A DNA stretch of 64,000 nt from Alphaproteobacteria bacterium. Its GTDB lineage: Bacteria > Pseudomonadota > Alphaproteobacteria > UBA8366. Below the pieces are notes generated by a model. It was given only the letters and a program-made list of their open reading frames with translations. It had not been told where the DNA came from and searched no databases. Both the position numbers and the translations under genes were made by a program. The stretch covers positions 1 through 64,000 of the forward strand of contig JAJFJD010000036.1 of the NCBI GenBank assembly GCA_021774335.1. The letters run 5' to 3'. Below, in pieces: positions 35,499 to 44,605 of this stretch (the stretch's first letter is position 1; each line of letters starts with the position of its first letter).

Positions 35499-35508
35499 AC
35501 TCCCGGCG

Positions 35509-36393
35509 TTACGGTTGTCCCGGCAATCCTTGTTGTCGCAGGAACTTGCCCACGAAGGGCGACCAGATGGGAATGGCGGCCTGCTTGTAGAAGTAGGAGT
35601 GGCCCTTCGTGCGGAAGGGCGGCAGGTGGACGAAGTCGGCCGTGCCGCCGCCATCGGTAAACGCCTTGTGCCAGCGCTTGGGCCTTTTCGGGCCCCAATA
35701 GTTGTCGTTTTGGGTATAGAGCCACAGAGTGGGCACGCGCGCATCGCCGCCGAAGGACCGGTATGCCCCGGACATTGCCCGTTCGTCGAATTTGCCGCGC
35801 CGCAGGCAACCGCCGCCGCGTCCGCCCGCGAAATTGACTGTCGCGCGCAGGCCCGGGACTTTCATGCCGGATAGCGCCACCGCGCCGATGCCGCCGCCGG
35901 ACTGACCGACCGCAACCATCCGATTGCCATCGACATAGGACAATTGCGCAAGATGTCGGAGCGCCGCAGCCATGTCCGCCGCCGTTGCGCGGGCGGCACG
36001 GGCGTAGGCCTGTGTCTTGCAACCGCCGTAGCCTTCGGCATAGGGACCGTCGGAGTCACCATTGTCGCGCCGGATCAGCACATAGGCGGCATAACCCCAT
36101 TCGGCGAAGACATTCGCCTGATCGTGCAACTGGGTGGGCGATCGCTTCTTTCGGCAGGATTTGCCGCAGGACCCGTGCGTGACGAGGGCGAGCGGGAAGG
36201 GACCCTTGCCCTTGGGCCGGATCATAAGGCCGTCGAGACGATATCGTGCCCCGCCGATCTCGACCGTGATCGGTATCGGCTGGGTGACATAGCGGTCGGC
36301 GGGTAGGGTGCCGGCGATGGCTTGGCAGGTCGCGAGAACCGCGAGCAAAACGACCGCCGCGCCGGGTAATTTAAACAGGCCGGACGGTCTCAT
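35509..36393 (-). CDS. exported alpha/beta-hydrolase (dienelactone hydrolase-like)
   Basis: A 294-residue alpha/beta-hydrolase with an N-terminal hydrophobic signal segment (VVLLAVLATCQAIAG). The nucleophile elbow is GQSGGG (Ser in VAVGQSGGGIG), and the strand-6 to strand-8 region carries a candidate Asp and His (TLWLYTQNDNYW, TKGHSYF). It may cleave an ester or lactone in the periplasm. The ATG overlaps the stop of the enolase-superfamily gene (ATGA), so the three genes 38448-35509 form one operon. Basic clusters (GKSCRKKRSP) are present near the oxyanion loop. Confidence 0.75.
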   Translation of the reverse strand: MRPSGLFKLPGAAVVLLAVLATCQAIAGTLPADRYVTQPIPITVEIGGARYRLDGLMIRPKGKGPFPLALVTHGSCGKSCRKKRSPTQLHDQANVFAEWGYAAYVLIRRDNGDSDGPYAEGYGGCKTQAYARAARATAADMAAALRHLAQLSYVDGNRMVAVGQSGGGIGAVALSGMKVPGLRATVNFAGGRGGGCLRRGKFDERAMSGAYRSFGGDARVPTLWLYTQNDNYWGPKRPKRWHKAFTDGGGTADFVHLPPFRTKGHSYFYKQAAIPIWSPFVGKFLRQQGLPGQP

Positions 36394-37481
36394 TTCGAAA
36401 CCTTGGTGTCCTTCAACGCGTCCCAATTCGGCTCGAAGCCGATGCCGGGCTTGTCGGGCACCGGCATCCTGTTGTCCTCGGGTTCGGGCGCACCCACGAA
36501 GGCGATCGATTCCATATACGTGGTGCCGAGATGCAGTTCCACATAGGTGCCGTTCATCAGGCCCGCCATCAGGTGCACGTTCAGCGTCGGCCAGCCTGCG
36601 CCGTTGGCGATCGGCAGGTTATGAGCCTGCGCCATGTGGCCTACCTTGCGCGCCTCGGTGAAGCCGCCGCAGTAGATGACGTTCGGCTGCACGATGTCGA
36701 GCGACTGGTGCTCCATGAACTCGCGAAAGCGCCAGCGGCTGCCTTCCATTTGCCCGGCGGCGAGCGGAATGTCGATGTGATGGCGTAGGTCGGCCAGCGC
36801 GCGCGCGTCGTTCTGCAACACCGGCTCCTCGAACCAGGAGAGGTTGCAGTCCGCCACCGCGCGGCCGAGATAGCGCGCCTCCATTCCGGTCAGCTTGTAG
36901 TTGGCGTCGATCATCAGCTCCACGTCGTCGCCGATGGCGTCGCGCACCGCGCGGATGCGGCGCACGTCCTCCTGCCAGCCGCCGGAACAGGCCGCTTCCA
37001 TCTTCAGCCGGGGTGCGCCCTGCCGGGCGAACAGGGACGCGCATTCGACCAACTGGTCACGGTCGTAATGCAGGTTGCCGAAGGTGACATAGGTCGGCGC
37101 GTGATCGCGGAAGCCGCCCATCATCTGCGCGATGCTTTGCCCGCTGGTCTTGCCCGCGATGTCCCAGCACGCGATATCGAACGCGGACAGCGCGTTGGAG
37201 ATAACGCCAGTGAACGCCCGTCCATTCAGCTTTTTCCACACCCGGTGATGGATCGCCTCGGTGTCGCGCGGATCCATGCCGATGACCGTGTCGCGCAGAT
37301 CGGTTTCCAGCGCGGTGACGATGGCAGGCACCAGGAACGACCCGGTGATGCCCCATCCCTCGGCCCCGTTGTCGGCCGCGACCTTGCAGAACACGACCTT
37401 GCGCGTCGAGATCGGCTTGTCGATCAACGGCACGTGGATCGGGAACTCATGGATGCTGGCGGTGACGGATTCGATTTTCAT
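36390..37481 (-). CDS. enolase-superfamily protein (mandelate racemase/muconate lactonizing type)
   Basis: A 363-residue enolase-superfamily protein with the two-domain layout. Metal ligands Asp192 (MIDANY) and Glu218 (WFEEP) are present, but the third ligand, usually Glu in a GE motif, is Gln244 (LAAGQMEGS). The KxK base motif reads LKMEA (Lys160, Glu162). The usual C-terminal base region reads NGAGWP without an obvious His. It may be a dehydratase subgroup with an altered active site; I recall GQMEG in other family members. It sits between the formamidase and hydrolase genes in an operon. Confidence 0.8.
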   Translation of the reverse strand: MKIESVTASIHEFPIHVPLIDKPISTRKVVFCKVAADNGAEGWGITGSFLVPAIVTALETDLRDTVIGMDPRDTEAIHHRVWKKLNGRAFTGVISNALSAFDIACWDIAGKTSGQSIAQMMGGFRDHAPTYVTFGNLHYDRDQLVECASLFARQGAPRLKMEAACSGGWQEDVRRIRAVRDAIGDDVELMIDANYKLTGMEARYLGRAVADCNLSWFEEPVLQNDARALADLRHHIDIPLAAGQMEGSRWRFREFMEHQSLDIVQPNVIYCGGFTEARKVGHMAQAHNLPIANGAGWPTLNVHLMAGLMNGTYVELHLGTTYMESIAFVGAPEPEDNRMPVPDKPGIGFEPNWDALKDTKVSK

Positions 37482-37503
37482 GGGGTGCTCCGGAAGGTTG
37501 CGG

Positions 37504-38448
37504 CTAGCCGTGCAGCGCCGACTTGGCGAGCATCACGTGGATGCCCTTGTGCACGTTGACGATCTGGCTGACGCGCAGGTCGGCGGCGATGCTGCAGAGG
37601 GTGTAGGCGTCTTCCTTCGACAGGTTCGACTTTTCCTGGATCAAGACGATCATCTCTCGCAGCGCCTGTTTCGCCGCGTTGTCGAGCAGGCCGTCGATGC
37701 CGTGGGTGATGTAATGCGTGTCGGTCTCGGCGCGCGGCATGGTCAGCTTCATGTCCTTGCGCACGTGAATTTCGAAGGTGCCCGAAAGACAGGTCTCGAC
37801 CGCCGTCACGCAGACCTCGCCGTCGCCCTGCACCGCGTGGCCGTCGCCGGCGGAGAACAGCCCGCCCTCGTTGAACACCGGCAGATAGAGCGTGCAGCCC
37901 GCGCCCAGTTCCTTGTTGTCCAGGTTACCGCCATGGCTGCGCGGGATGATCGAGGTGATGCGGCCCCATTCCGGCGGCGGCGCCACACCCATCACACCGA
38001 AGAACGGCTTGAGCGGCAAGTCCACGCCCCAGGGCAGGTTCGCCACCATCTTGTCCTTGTCGAGCGGGATATGCAGCAACCGCGTCTCGTGGAAATCCTC
38101 CGGCAGCGCGCCGGACAGCGGCCGGATACGGTTCCAGCCCCAGTTGGTGCCGAGCTGTACGTCCTTGATGCGGATTTCCAGCACGTCGCCGGGCTTGGCG
38201 CCGCGCACCGCGACCGGCCCTGTCATGATATGCCCCGCACCGCCGGGCTCCACATTCTCGTGGATGTCCAGATGCGCCGGCAGGATTTCCAGCGCGTCGT
38301 CGGTCGGCAGGATATCGCGCCCGCCGGAGACAGTGTGCAGCGTAACGGTATCGCCGGACTCGATCTCGATCAGCGGCTTCAACGTCGCATCGAAGAAGGC
38401 CCAGTGAACGGTGTCGGGCGAGGGATGAAGTTCGTGATGACTGGCCAT
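37504..38448 (-). CDS. acetamidase/formamidase family protein
   Basis: A 314-residue protein of the FmdA/AmdA acetamidase-formamidase family, which hydrolyses short amides to ammonia and the acid. Typical stretches are HTVSGG near residue 40, GPVAVRGAKPGDVLEI, the beta-rich core, GDGHAVQGDGEVCVTAVE and a C-terminal helix with the conserved DAYTLCS segment. The ATG at 38448 follows CGGAGCGCC; the longer frame enters the AT-rich region upstream. It starts the operon that continues with the enolase-superfamily and hydrolase genes. The amide substrate is not known. Confidence 0.88.
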   Translation of the reverse strand: MASHHELHPSPDTVHWAFFDATLKPLIEIESGDTVTLHTVSGGRDILPTDDALEILPAHLDIHENVEPGGAGHIMTGPVAVRGAKPGDVLEIRIKDVQLGTNWGWNRIRPLSGALPEDFHETRLLHIPLDKDKMVANLPWGVDLPLKPFFGVMGVAPPPEWGRITSIIPRSHGGNLDNKELGAGCTLYLPVFNEGGLFSAGDGHAVQGDGEVCVTAVETCLSGTFEIHVRKDMKLTMPRAETDTHYITHGIDGLLDNAAKQALREMIVLIQEKSNLSKEDAYTLCSIAADLRVSQIVNVHKGIHVMLAKSALHG

Positions 38449-38637
38449 GGGGCGCTCCGGGAGATGTGGCGCGGCGGGAGCGTTTATCGTGACCGGTGGG
38501 GTGGGGAGTGTAAAGGTCAAGCAACAAATCTAGCTGCTCTAGTATGTGGGTAGCCGACTAACGGGCAATTGGTTGTCTACGGACAGATATGATGGCCTAC
38601 TTGTGTTTGTAATTTACATTGGTATCAGAGCGGCCTA

Positions 38638-39342
38638 ATGCAAAAACTTTGGATATTCCTCCGCAATCAATCCAACAGAGAAATCATGAGTTGGTTGGGT
38701 GGAGGAATTATTATTGTAATTGCTGGTTTCTGGGGTGTTTTCAAATTTGTCAATCAACCTCCATCTGCGCCAACAGTTGGATCAGATAACGGTAGTATCG
38801 CTTTATCTGGTGATGTCCAAAATAGTGTAATCGTAGTTAACAACACAGGGTTATCAGAAGACGCCCTTAAAAAGATTATTGCTGCGTTGAATGCTCGATA
38901 TGAAAAAAATAGGCGCGTTTCGAAAATAATTCTGAATGAACAATATTCACAGAAAGATATAGGGAAGGTCGCCTCCGGCACTAAAAAGAAGCTTCTTAAA
39001 TATCCAGCACTTAATTTAATAGGTGAAGGTTTTGTTACAACTAAAGCAGTCCAGTTATATGTTGGTCCAGGGTATGAATATTCGATTAAAGCAACAATCG
39101 AAGCTGGAGCCAATTTACATATCGTTGGAAGGGTCAGGGAAAAACCATGGTACGCGGTTGTAACAAGAGAGAAAGACAGCGGTTTCGTTAAAATACCGGC
39201 AATACTGCCCAAGATGGTCGGTTCAGTCAGGGCGTCGCAGGCCTGTAGAACTATTGAACAGCAAGTGAGATTTTCTGATGGTACATTCGAAACTGAAAGA
39301 ATTAGAGAGTGCAAAGATGGGGGGGTATGGAAGGTTCAATGA
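38638..39342 (+). CDS. AT-rich membrane-anchored protein with SH3-like domain
   Basis: A 234-residue protein in DNA much richer in A and T than all neighbours, with many AAA, ATT and TTA codons, suggesting recent transfer. Residues 16-38 form one membrane segment. A short beta-rich linker follows (SIALSGDVQNSVIVV, 53-67), of a kind I have seen in bacterial STAND/TPR and effector-associated proteins. Then come a charged helical part and a bacterial SH3-like domain at about 133-188 (TTKAVQLYVGPGYEYSI). The C-terminus (CRTIEQQVRFSDGTF and Cys225) resembles the tail of 17-kDa surface antigen proteins. The function is unknown. Confidence 0.65.
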   Translation: MQKLWIFLRNQSNREIMSWLGGGIIIVIAGFWGVFKFVNQPPSAPTVGSDNGSIALSGDVQNSVIVVNNTGLSEDALKKIIAALNARYEKNRRVSKIILNEQYSQKDIGKVASGTKKKLLKYPALNLIGEGFVTTKAVQLYVGPGYEYSIKATIEAGANLHIVGRVREKPWYAVVTREKDSGFVKIPAILPKMVGSVRASQACRTIEQQVRFSDGTFETERIRECKDGGVWKVQ

Positions 39343-39501
39343 TTATTTGGATTAAGGATTTGCCTAAATACAAGTAATCTGACCAAAGAAATTTTTGTAT
39401 GGAATGGCTGGCCGCTTGTCATCTATGCAATTTATCTTCAAGAACGCTCTTGGCTCCGACGTAAAGTAGGTCCGATCTTTGATGGTGTGAGAACAAACAA
39501 T

Positions 39502-40200
39502 CTAATCCTCTTTGGTTGGTGGGACGCTTTCGAAGGCGCACGTCATCAACAACGATAATTCTGCTCCGTCCTCGTGGGCTTTCAGCCCGTATGTTGTCTC
39601 CAATCTCAATTCAGCCCTGGCAAACGCGGCCTCCCAGCTCTCCGTCGTGCGGAAATACCACGGCATCTTTGCCCAAGCCTCGTTTTCGAAGGCCGCGAAA
39701 TCTTCTTCGCGCCATCCGTCCTTGCCGTCGCCGGGGTCGTTGTCGGGGTGCAGCGTTTGGATGATGATGACGCCGTTCTCCACTAGTAGAGATTTCGCGG
39801 CGGTGAGGAGCGGGACGACGTCTTCCTCGAACAGGGCGTAGTTGAACGCGATCACGTCGAAGGGTGCGTTCGGGACGGGTGATCCCGCGATGACTTCGTC
39901 GTAGGACAGGGTGCGGTAGCAGCCGTCCGGGTCCGTTGCCTGGGCGGCGTCGATCAGTGCGGCGGTGCCGTCGAGGCCGGTGGAGAGGCAGTCTGTTTTT
40001 TCGGTCACGGCACGCACAAGCCACCCTTCGCCGCAGCCCATGTCGAGAAAGCGGGATGGGTTGCGCCGGACGATGGCGTCGACGATGGCGGCGTCGGTTC
40101 CGGACTTGCGGCTTGGGATCAGGCGGTCGCGGACGGCGCGGGTCCAGTTATCCGCGTTGCGTTGCCACGAATTCTCCAGTTCGGTCTTCCGGCTCATCAT
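39502..40200 (-). CDS. class I SAM-dependent methyltransferase (second copy)
   Basis: A 232-residue methyltransferase. Motif I is FLDMGCGEGWL near residues 51-61, followed by an acidic end of strand 2 (STGLDGT) and the strand-4 region PFDVIAFNYALFE. The family acts on small molecules or proteins, and nothing points to the acceptor. The start is ATGATG at 40200 or 40197. It is downstream of the rhodanese gene on the same strand, with 56 bases between. The 160-base AT-rich stretch between it and the SH3 protein has no gene. Confidence 0.8.
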   Translation of the reverse strand: MMSRKTELENSWQRNADNWTRAVRDRLIPSRKSGTDAAIVDAIVRRNPSRFLDMGCGEGWLVRAVTEKTDCLSTGLDGTAALIDAAQATDPDGCYRTLSYDEVIAGSPVPNAPFDVIAFNYALFEEDVVPLLTAAKSLLVENGVIIIQTLHPDNDPGDGKDGWREEDFAAFENEAWAKMPWYFRTTESWEAAFARAELRLETTYGLKAHEDGAELSLLMTCAFESVPPTKED

Positions 40201-40256
40201 TCTCTACTAGTAGGTAACCCATCACTGCCGGATGGATGGCGCCTACCGTAGACCGT

Positions 40257-40649
40257 CTACCCGCCGCTGTCCTGTGCCGTGCGCCAGGCGCTGTAACCGC
40301 CGGCAAGCGAGGCGACTTCGGCATATCCCATGTCGAGCAAGGTCTTCGCGGCAAGCGCCGAGCGGCCGCCGGTGCCGCAGTAGAGGACGATCCGCTTGTC
40401 GGGTTTCAGGTCGCTGTTATAGGCCGGGCTTTCCGGGTCCGCCTGGAATTCCAGCAGCCCGCGCGGGGCATGCGCGGATCCGGGGATCAGCCCTTCCTTG
40501 TCCCGTTCGACGGTTTCCCGGACATCAACGACAACGACCTCCGGGTCATCGAGCAGGTAAGGCAGATCCTGAATGGAAACCGTTTCGATAACGGCGTTTG
40601 CCTCTGCGAGCATTGCTTTGAAACCGTGTTTTAGCATCCGATGATCCAC
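40257..40649 (-). CDS. rhodanese-like sulfurtransferase
   Basis: A 130-residue single-domain rhodanese. The catalytic cysteine is Cys91 in the loop CGTGGRS, with the conserved preceding strand KRIVLY and the N-terminal CH2A-type motif VVVVDVRE. It transfers sulfane sulfur from thiosulfate or persulfides to acceptors such as cyanide or proteins. The start is a GTG at 40649 or an ATG at 40637; the first four residues are not critical. It precedes the methyltransferase on the same strand. Confidence 0.88.
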   Translation of the reverse strand: MDHRMLKHGFKAMLAEANAVIETVSIQDLPYLLDDPEVVVVDVRETVERDKEGLIPGSAHAPRGLLEFQADPESPAYNSDLKPDKRIVLYCGTGGRSALAAKTLLDMGYAEVASLAGGYSAWRTAQDSGG

Positions 40650-40829
40650 CGCTGTTCCGGGTCAGGCTGATATTCGTGTCTCAGGAAAGCATTGCATGGC
40701 AATGGGGACATTGATTCTGGTCAATCTACCCGGTCATTGCGCAGTGCCGACCGGCACCGTTGTTCACCCTGCGTGATGTCGGCTAAGTTTACGGCAACAG
40801 CATACAAAGCGCAGGAAGCGATCCCAATC

Positions 40830-41849
40830 ATGGCAGAAAACCCACCGGACGGAACGGCGGGCGCGCCGCGTCCGAATGCGCCGCGCGAACTGGTCGAGCG
40901 CTATCGCACGATGGCGCGTATCCGCGCCTTCGAGGAAGCCGCCGAAGCGGCGCATGCGGACGGGCTGGTGCGCGGCACGCTGCATCTCTACATCGGCGAG
41001 GAAGCGATTGCGTCGGCGGTTTGCGGAAATCTAAGCCGCACCGACCTGATCACCAGCAATCATCGCGGCCACGGTCACACGATCGCCAAAGGAGCTGACC
41101 CGGTCGCCATGTTCAAGGAGCTGTTCGGCCGCATCGGCGGCACCAGCGACGGTAAGGGCGGGTCGATGCATATTGCCGATTTCTCGGTCGGCATGCTGGG
41201 TGCGAACGGCATCGTCTGTGCCGGTATCCCCATCGCGGTGGGTGCTGCGCAGGGCAAGAAGATGATGGGCGAAGACTGCGTCGTCGCGTGTTTCTTCGGC
41301 GACGGCGCGATTAATCGCGGGCCGTTTCTGGAAGGGCTCAACTGGGCGAAGATCTATGACCTGCCGGTGCTGTTCGTCTGCGAGGACAATCAATACGCGG
41401 CGACCACGCGGTCGGGCGACCTGACCGGCGGCGACGGCCCGGCGGCGCGCGCCAACAGCCTGGGCGTGACCGGCTACACGGTGGACGGCAACGATCTGGT
41501 CGCGGTGGACGCGCTGGTGACGCAAGTGGTCGCTGACATCCGCGCGGGCAAGGGGCCGGCGCTGCTGCATTGCAAGACCTACCGGCAGAAAGGCCACACG
41601 CTGTCCGACAAGCAGGCCTATCGCAGCCAGGACGAGGTTGCCGCCTACGTGGAACAGGATCCGATTGAGCAGTGCCGCGCCTATCTGGTCGAAAATGGAA
41701 TCGCTGGGGACGACCTGACGGCCATCGACGCGGCCGCGCGGACCGAGATGGCAGCGGCGGTCGAGGAAGCCAAGGCGGCCCCGGTGCCGACCGCGGCGGA
41801 CGCCTATTCCGAGGTTCAGGACGTGGGGGCACCGCAATGGCAGTCATAA
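40830..41849 (+). CDS. 2-oxoacid/acetoin dehydrogenase E1 component, alpha subunit
   Basis: A 339-residue ThDP-dependent E1 alpha subunit. The ThDP/Mg motif GDGAIN is at 157-162 and the phosphate-interacting SNHRGHGH segment at 76-83. The C-terminal KTYRQKGHTLSDKQAYR stretch is typical of pyruvate/acetoin dehydrogenase E1. The ATG at 40830 gives MAENPPDG; the longer frame has no family likeness. It overlaps the beta-subunit gene by 13 bases. No E2 or E3 gene is within the window, so the complex may borrow them, or the E1 may act on its own. Confidence 0.92.
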   Translation: MAENPPDGTAGAPRPNAPRELVERYRTMARIRAFEEAAEAAHADGLVRGTLHLYIGEEAIASAVCGNLSRTDLITSNHRGHGHTIAKGADPVAMFKELFGRIGGTSDGKGGSMHIADFSVGMLGANGIVCAGIPIAVGAAQGKKMMGEDCVVACFFGDGAINRGPFLEGLNWAKIYDLPVLFVCEDNQYAATTRSGDLTGGDGPAARANSLGVTGYTVDGNDLVAVDALVTQVVADIRAGKGPALLHCKTYRQKGHTLSDKQAYRSQDEVAAYVEQDPIEQCRAYLVENGIAGDDLTAIDAAARTEMAAAVEEAKAAPVPTAADAYSEVQDVGAPQWQS

Positions 41850-42802
41850 CCTACCGGCAGGCGGCGATCGATGCGGTGGCCGAAGCCTTCGACCGCGACC
41901 CACGCGTCTGGGCGCTGGGTGAGGATATCGGGCGCGGCGGCACCTACGGGCAATACGGCGACCTGGGCACGCGCTATGCGGATCGTGTGGTCAGCACGCC
42001 GATCTCCGAGGCGACCATCATGGGCGCGGGCGTTGGCGCGGCGCTGGTCGGCACGCGGCCCATTGTCGAACTGCGCGCGGCGGATTTCGCACTCTGCGCG
42101 GTCGACGAGATGATCAATCAGGCGGCCAAGGTGCGCTATATGTTTGGCGGACAGGCGCGCTGTCCGGTGGTGATCCGCCAGGCGACGGGCCTGCGGGCCT
42201 CCACGGCGGCGCAGCATTCGCAATCCTTCGAGGCGTGGTATGTCCATGTGCCCGGCCTCGTGGTGCTGGCCCCGGCGACACCCGCCGACAATAAGGGCCT
42301 GCTCACCGCTGCCATCGAATGCGACGACCCGGTGATCTATTTCGAAAGCAAGACCCTGTGGGATACCGAAGGCGAGGTGCCGGACGGCGACCACGTCACA
42401 CCGATCGGGCAGGCGCGTAACGCGCGTATCGGTGGCGACGCCACCATCGTGACATGGTCGGGCGCGTTGCCGGCGGTCGAAGCGGCAGCGGACGCGGCGG
42501 CGGCGAAAGGGATCAACGCCGAGGTGATCGACCTGCGCAGCCTGTGGCCGTGGGATGAGGCGGCGGTGTTGTCCTCGGTCGAGAAGACGGGGCGGCTGGT
42601 CATCGTGCACGAGGCGGTGCAGGTCGGCGGGTTCGGCGCGGAAATCTCGGCCACGGTCGCCGAGAAGATCGGGCACAAGCTGAAAGCGCCCATCCGGCGG
42701 TTCGGCGCGCCCCGCATTCCCGTGCCCTTCGCGCCGGAGATGGAAGTAGTCTGTCAGGTTCAGGTGGACGGGGTCGTTGCGGCGCTCGAGGGCATGGCCT
42801 GA
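41837..42802 (+). CDS. 2-oxoacid/acetoin dehydrogenase E1 component, beta subunit
   Basis: A 321-residue E1 beta subunit that pairs with the overlapping alpha gene to form the active alpha2beta2 enzyme. Landmarks are LGEDIGRGGTYGQ, TPISEATIMGAGVGAALVG, the ThDP-contacting Glu in that stretch, HSQSFEAWYVHVPGL and a C-terminal transketolase-type domain with IVHEAVQVGGFGAEI. The ATG at 41837 lies inside the end of the alpha gene in another frame, so the two are co-translated. It is followed after 48 bases by a second ThDP enzyme. Confidence 0.92.
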   Translation: MAVITYRQAAIDAVAEAFDRDPRVWALGEDIGRGGTYGQYGDLGTRYADRVVSTPISEATIMGAGVGAALVGTRPIVELRAADFALCAVDEMINQAAKVRYMFGGQARCPVVIRQATGLRASTAAQHSQSFEAWYVHVPGLVVLAPATPADNKGLLTAAIECDDPVIYFESKTLWDTEGEVPDGDHVTPIGQARNARIGGDATIVTWSGALPAVEAAADAAAAKGINAEVIDLRSLWPWDEAAVLSSVEKTGRLVIVHEAVQVGGFGAEISATVAEKIGHKLKAPIRRFGAPRIPVPFAPEMEVVCQVQVDGVVAALEGMA

Positions 42803-42850
42803 CCGGCCGGTTCAAAATCAACACAGAATAATGCACAGAAGGATCATCGA

Positions 42851-44596
42851 ATGAGTGGGACGGCGGATAACTACGCGCGGCGGATGACCGGCGGCGAGGC
42901 GTTGGCGGAAATGCTGCGGGCGCATGGCGCGGACCGGATGTTCGGGATGGGCGGCTTCCAGCTCTTGCCGTTCTACGAGGCGGCGCGCGCGCTGGGCTTG
43001 CAGCATACGCTGATCAACGACGAGCGCTGCGGCGCCTTTGCCGCCGACGCCTATGCCCGTGTCACCGGCCGTCCCGGCGTCTGCGACGGGACGCTCGGCC
43101 CGGGCGTGACCAATCTGATCACCGGCATGACCGAGGCGTTGAACGCGGGCATCCCGATGATCGTGCTCGCGGGCGACACCAACCGTTTGCATGCCTGGAA
43201 GAACATGACGCAGGAATGCCGGCAGGTGGACATCCTGACGCCTGCGTCGAAGGAGTTGATCCGCATCGAGGACGCCAGCCGTATTCCCGAACTGGTGCGC
43301 CGCGCCTATGCGATCGCCACCAGCGGGCGGCCCGGGCCGGTCGTGCTCGACGTGCCGGAGGATGTCTGCCACGGCGAGTTGGAATTCACCGCCGACGATT
43401 TTTGGGTCGATGAGGCACATCGCTCGATTCCCGGGAAGCGTATGCGCCCGGCCGCCGATGACCTGGCCCGCGCCGCAGGGTTCCTCGGCAAGGCAAAACG
43501 GCCGCTGATCCTCGCGGGGGGCGGCATTCATCTGTCCTATGCACATGAGGCACTGCAGGAACTGGCCGAGACACTGAACGTTCCGGTGGCGCACACGATG
43601 AGTGGCAAAGGCAGCATTGCCTGCACGCATGCGCTGTCCGCCGGGCTGTATGGCCGCTATTCGCGCATCGCCAACGACCTGATCGAAAAATCGGATTGTC
43701 TACTAGTAGTGGGGGGGAAGCTCGGCGAGATTCCGACCAAGCGTTTCGCACTGATGCCGGACGGTGTGCCGCTGATTCACCTGGATATCCTGGAGGAAGA
43801 GATCGGCCGCACCACGCGTACCGAAGTCGGCCTGTGGGGCGATGCGCGCGAGGGTCTGACCGATCTGCTCACCGAACTGTCCGACAGTGCCACCGGGCAA
43901 CGCACGATGCGCCAGGACTATGTCGCCGAAGTCCCGGTGCGGATGGAGAAGTGGAAAACCGAGGCGTCGGACCGGCTGAACTCGACCGAACGGCCGATCA
44001 ATATGGCGCGCATGCTGAACGAGTTGAACAAGGTTATGCCCGCGGAATCGGTGCTGGTCGCCGACGGTGGCTTCGCCGGGCATTGGACCGGCTTCCTCTA
44101 CGATACCAAGCTGGCCGGCCGCACTTATATCGCCGACCGCGGCATGGCCTCGATCGGTTACGGACTGCCGGGATCTATCGGGGCGCAACTCGGCGTGCCG
44201 GACCGTCCGGTGGTCGGCATCACCGGCGACGGCGGGTTCAACATGGCCATCGGCGATTTGGAAACGGCGCTGCGCACCAAGGCGGGCTGCACGATCTGCG
44301 TCGTCAACAACGCCGCGTCGGGCTACGTGAAAGCGTTGCAGCATTCCATGTATGACGGCAAGTACCAGTCGAGCGACCTGGTCGAGATGGATTACGCAAA
44401 GATCGCCAGCGCCTTCGGCTGTACCGGCATCCGCGTCGAGGATCCCGACGACCTGGGCAATGCGATCCAAACCGGCATCGACGAAACCGACCGGCCGACC
44501 GTGATCGACATGATCGTCACCCGCGACCCCGCCAAGATGCTGCCCGCCGTGGACAGCCGCGTGCTCAAGGTCGAGAAGGGTGACCGTCCGATCTAA
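42851..44596 (+). CDS. ThDP-dependent enzyme of the acetolactate synthase superfamily (second copy)
   Basis: A 581-residue enzyme with Pyr, central and PP domains. The cofactor-activating Glu58 is in INDERCGAFAADAYAR; GDGGFNMAIGDLET with VVNN about 25 residues further is the ThDP/Mg motif. It is longer than the enzyme at 13707 and only distantly similar. The ATG at 42851 follows AAGGATCATCGA. It lies directly behind the E1 alpha/beta genes, suggesting a connected 2-oxoacid pathway, for example one enzyme making and the other consuming an acyloin or aldehyde (inference). It is convergent with the dipeptidase gene. Confidence 0.85.
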   Translation: MSGTADNYARRMTGGEALAEMLRAHGADRMFGMGGFQLLPFYEAARALGLQHTLINDERCGAFAADAYARVTGRPGVCDGTLGPGVTNLITGMTEALNAGIPMIVLAGDTNRLHAWKNMTQECRQVDILTPASKELIRIEDASRIPELVRRAYAIATSGRPGPVVLDVPEDVCHGELEFTADDFWVDEAHRSIPGKRMRPAADDLARAAGFLGKAKRPLILAGGGIHLSYAHEALQELAETLNVPVAHTMSGKGSIACTHALSAGLYGRYSRIANDLIEKSDCLLVVGGKLGEIPTKRFALMPDGVPLIHLDILEEEIGRTTRTEVGLWGDAREGLTDLLTELSDSATGQRTMRQDYVAEVPVRMEKWKTEASDRLNSTERPINMARMLNELNKVMPAESVLVADGGFAGHWTGFLYDTKLAGRTYIADRGMASIGYGLPGSIGAQLGVPDRPVVGITGDGGFNMAIGDLETALRTKAGCTICVVNNAASGYVKALQHSMYDGKYQSSDLVEMDYAKIASAFGCTGIRVEDPDDLGNAIQTGIDETDRPTVIDMIVTRDPAKMLPAVDSRVLKVEKGDRPI

Positions 44597-44605
44597 TCCG
44601 CGGCA

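Noticed and set aside
40203..40219. CTACTAGTAG palindrome and the similar TAGTAGGTTACCC at 50644
   Set aside because: The two sites share only a short core, also found inside coding sequence near 43698 and 39780, so there is no sign of a repeat family or operator.
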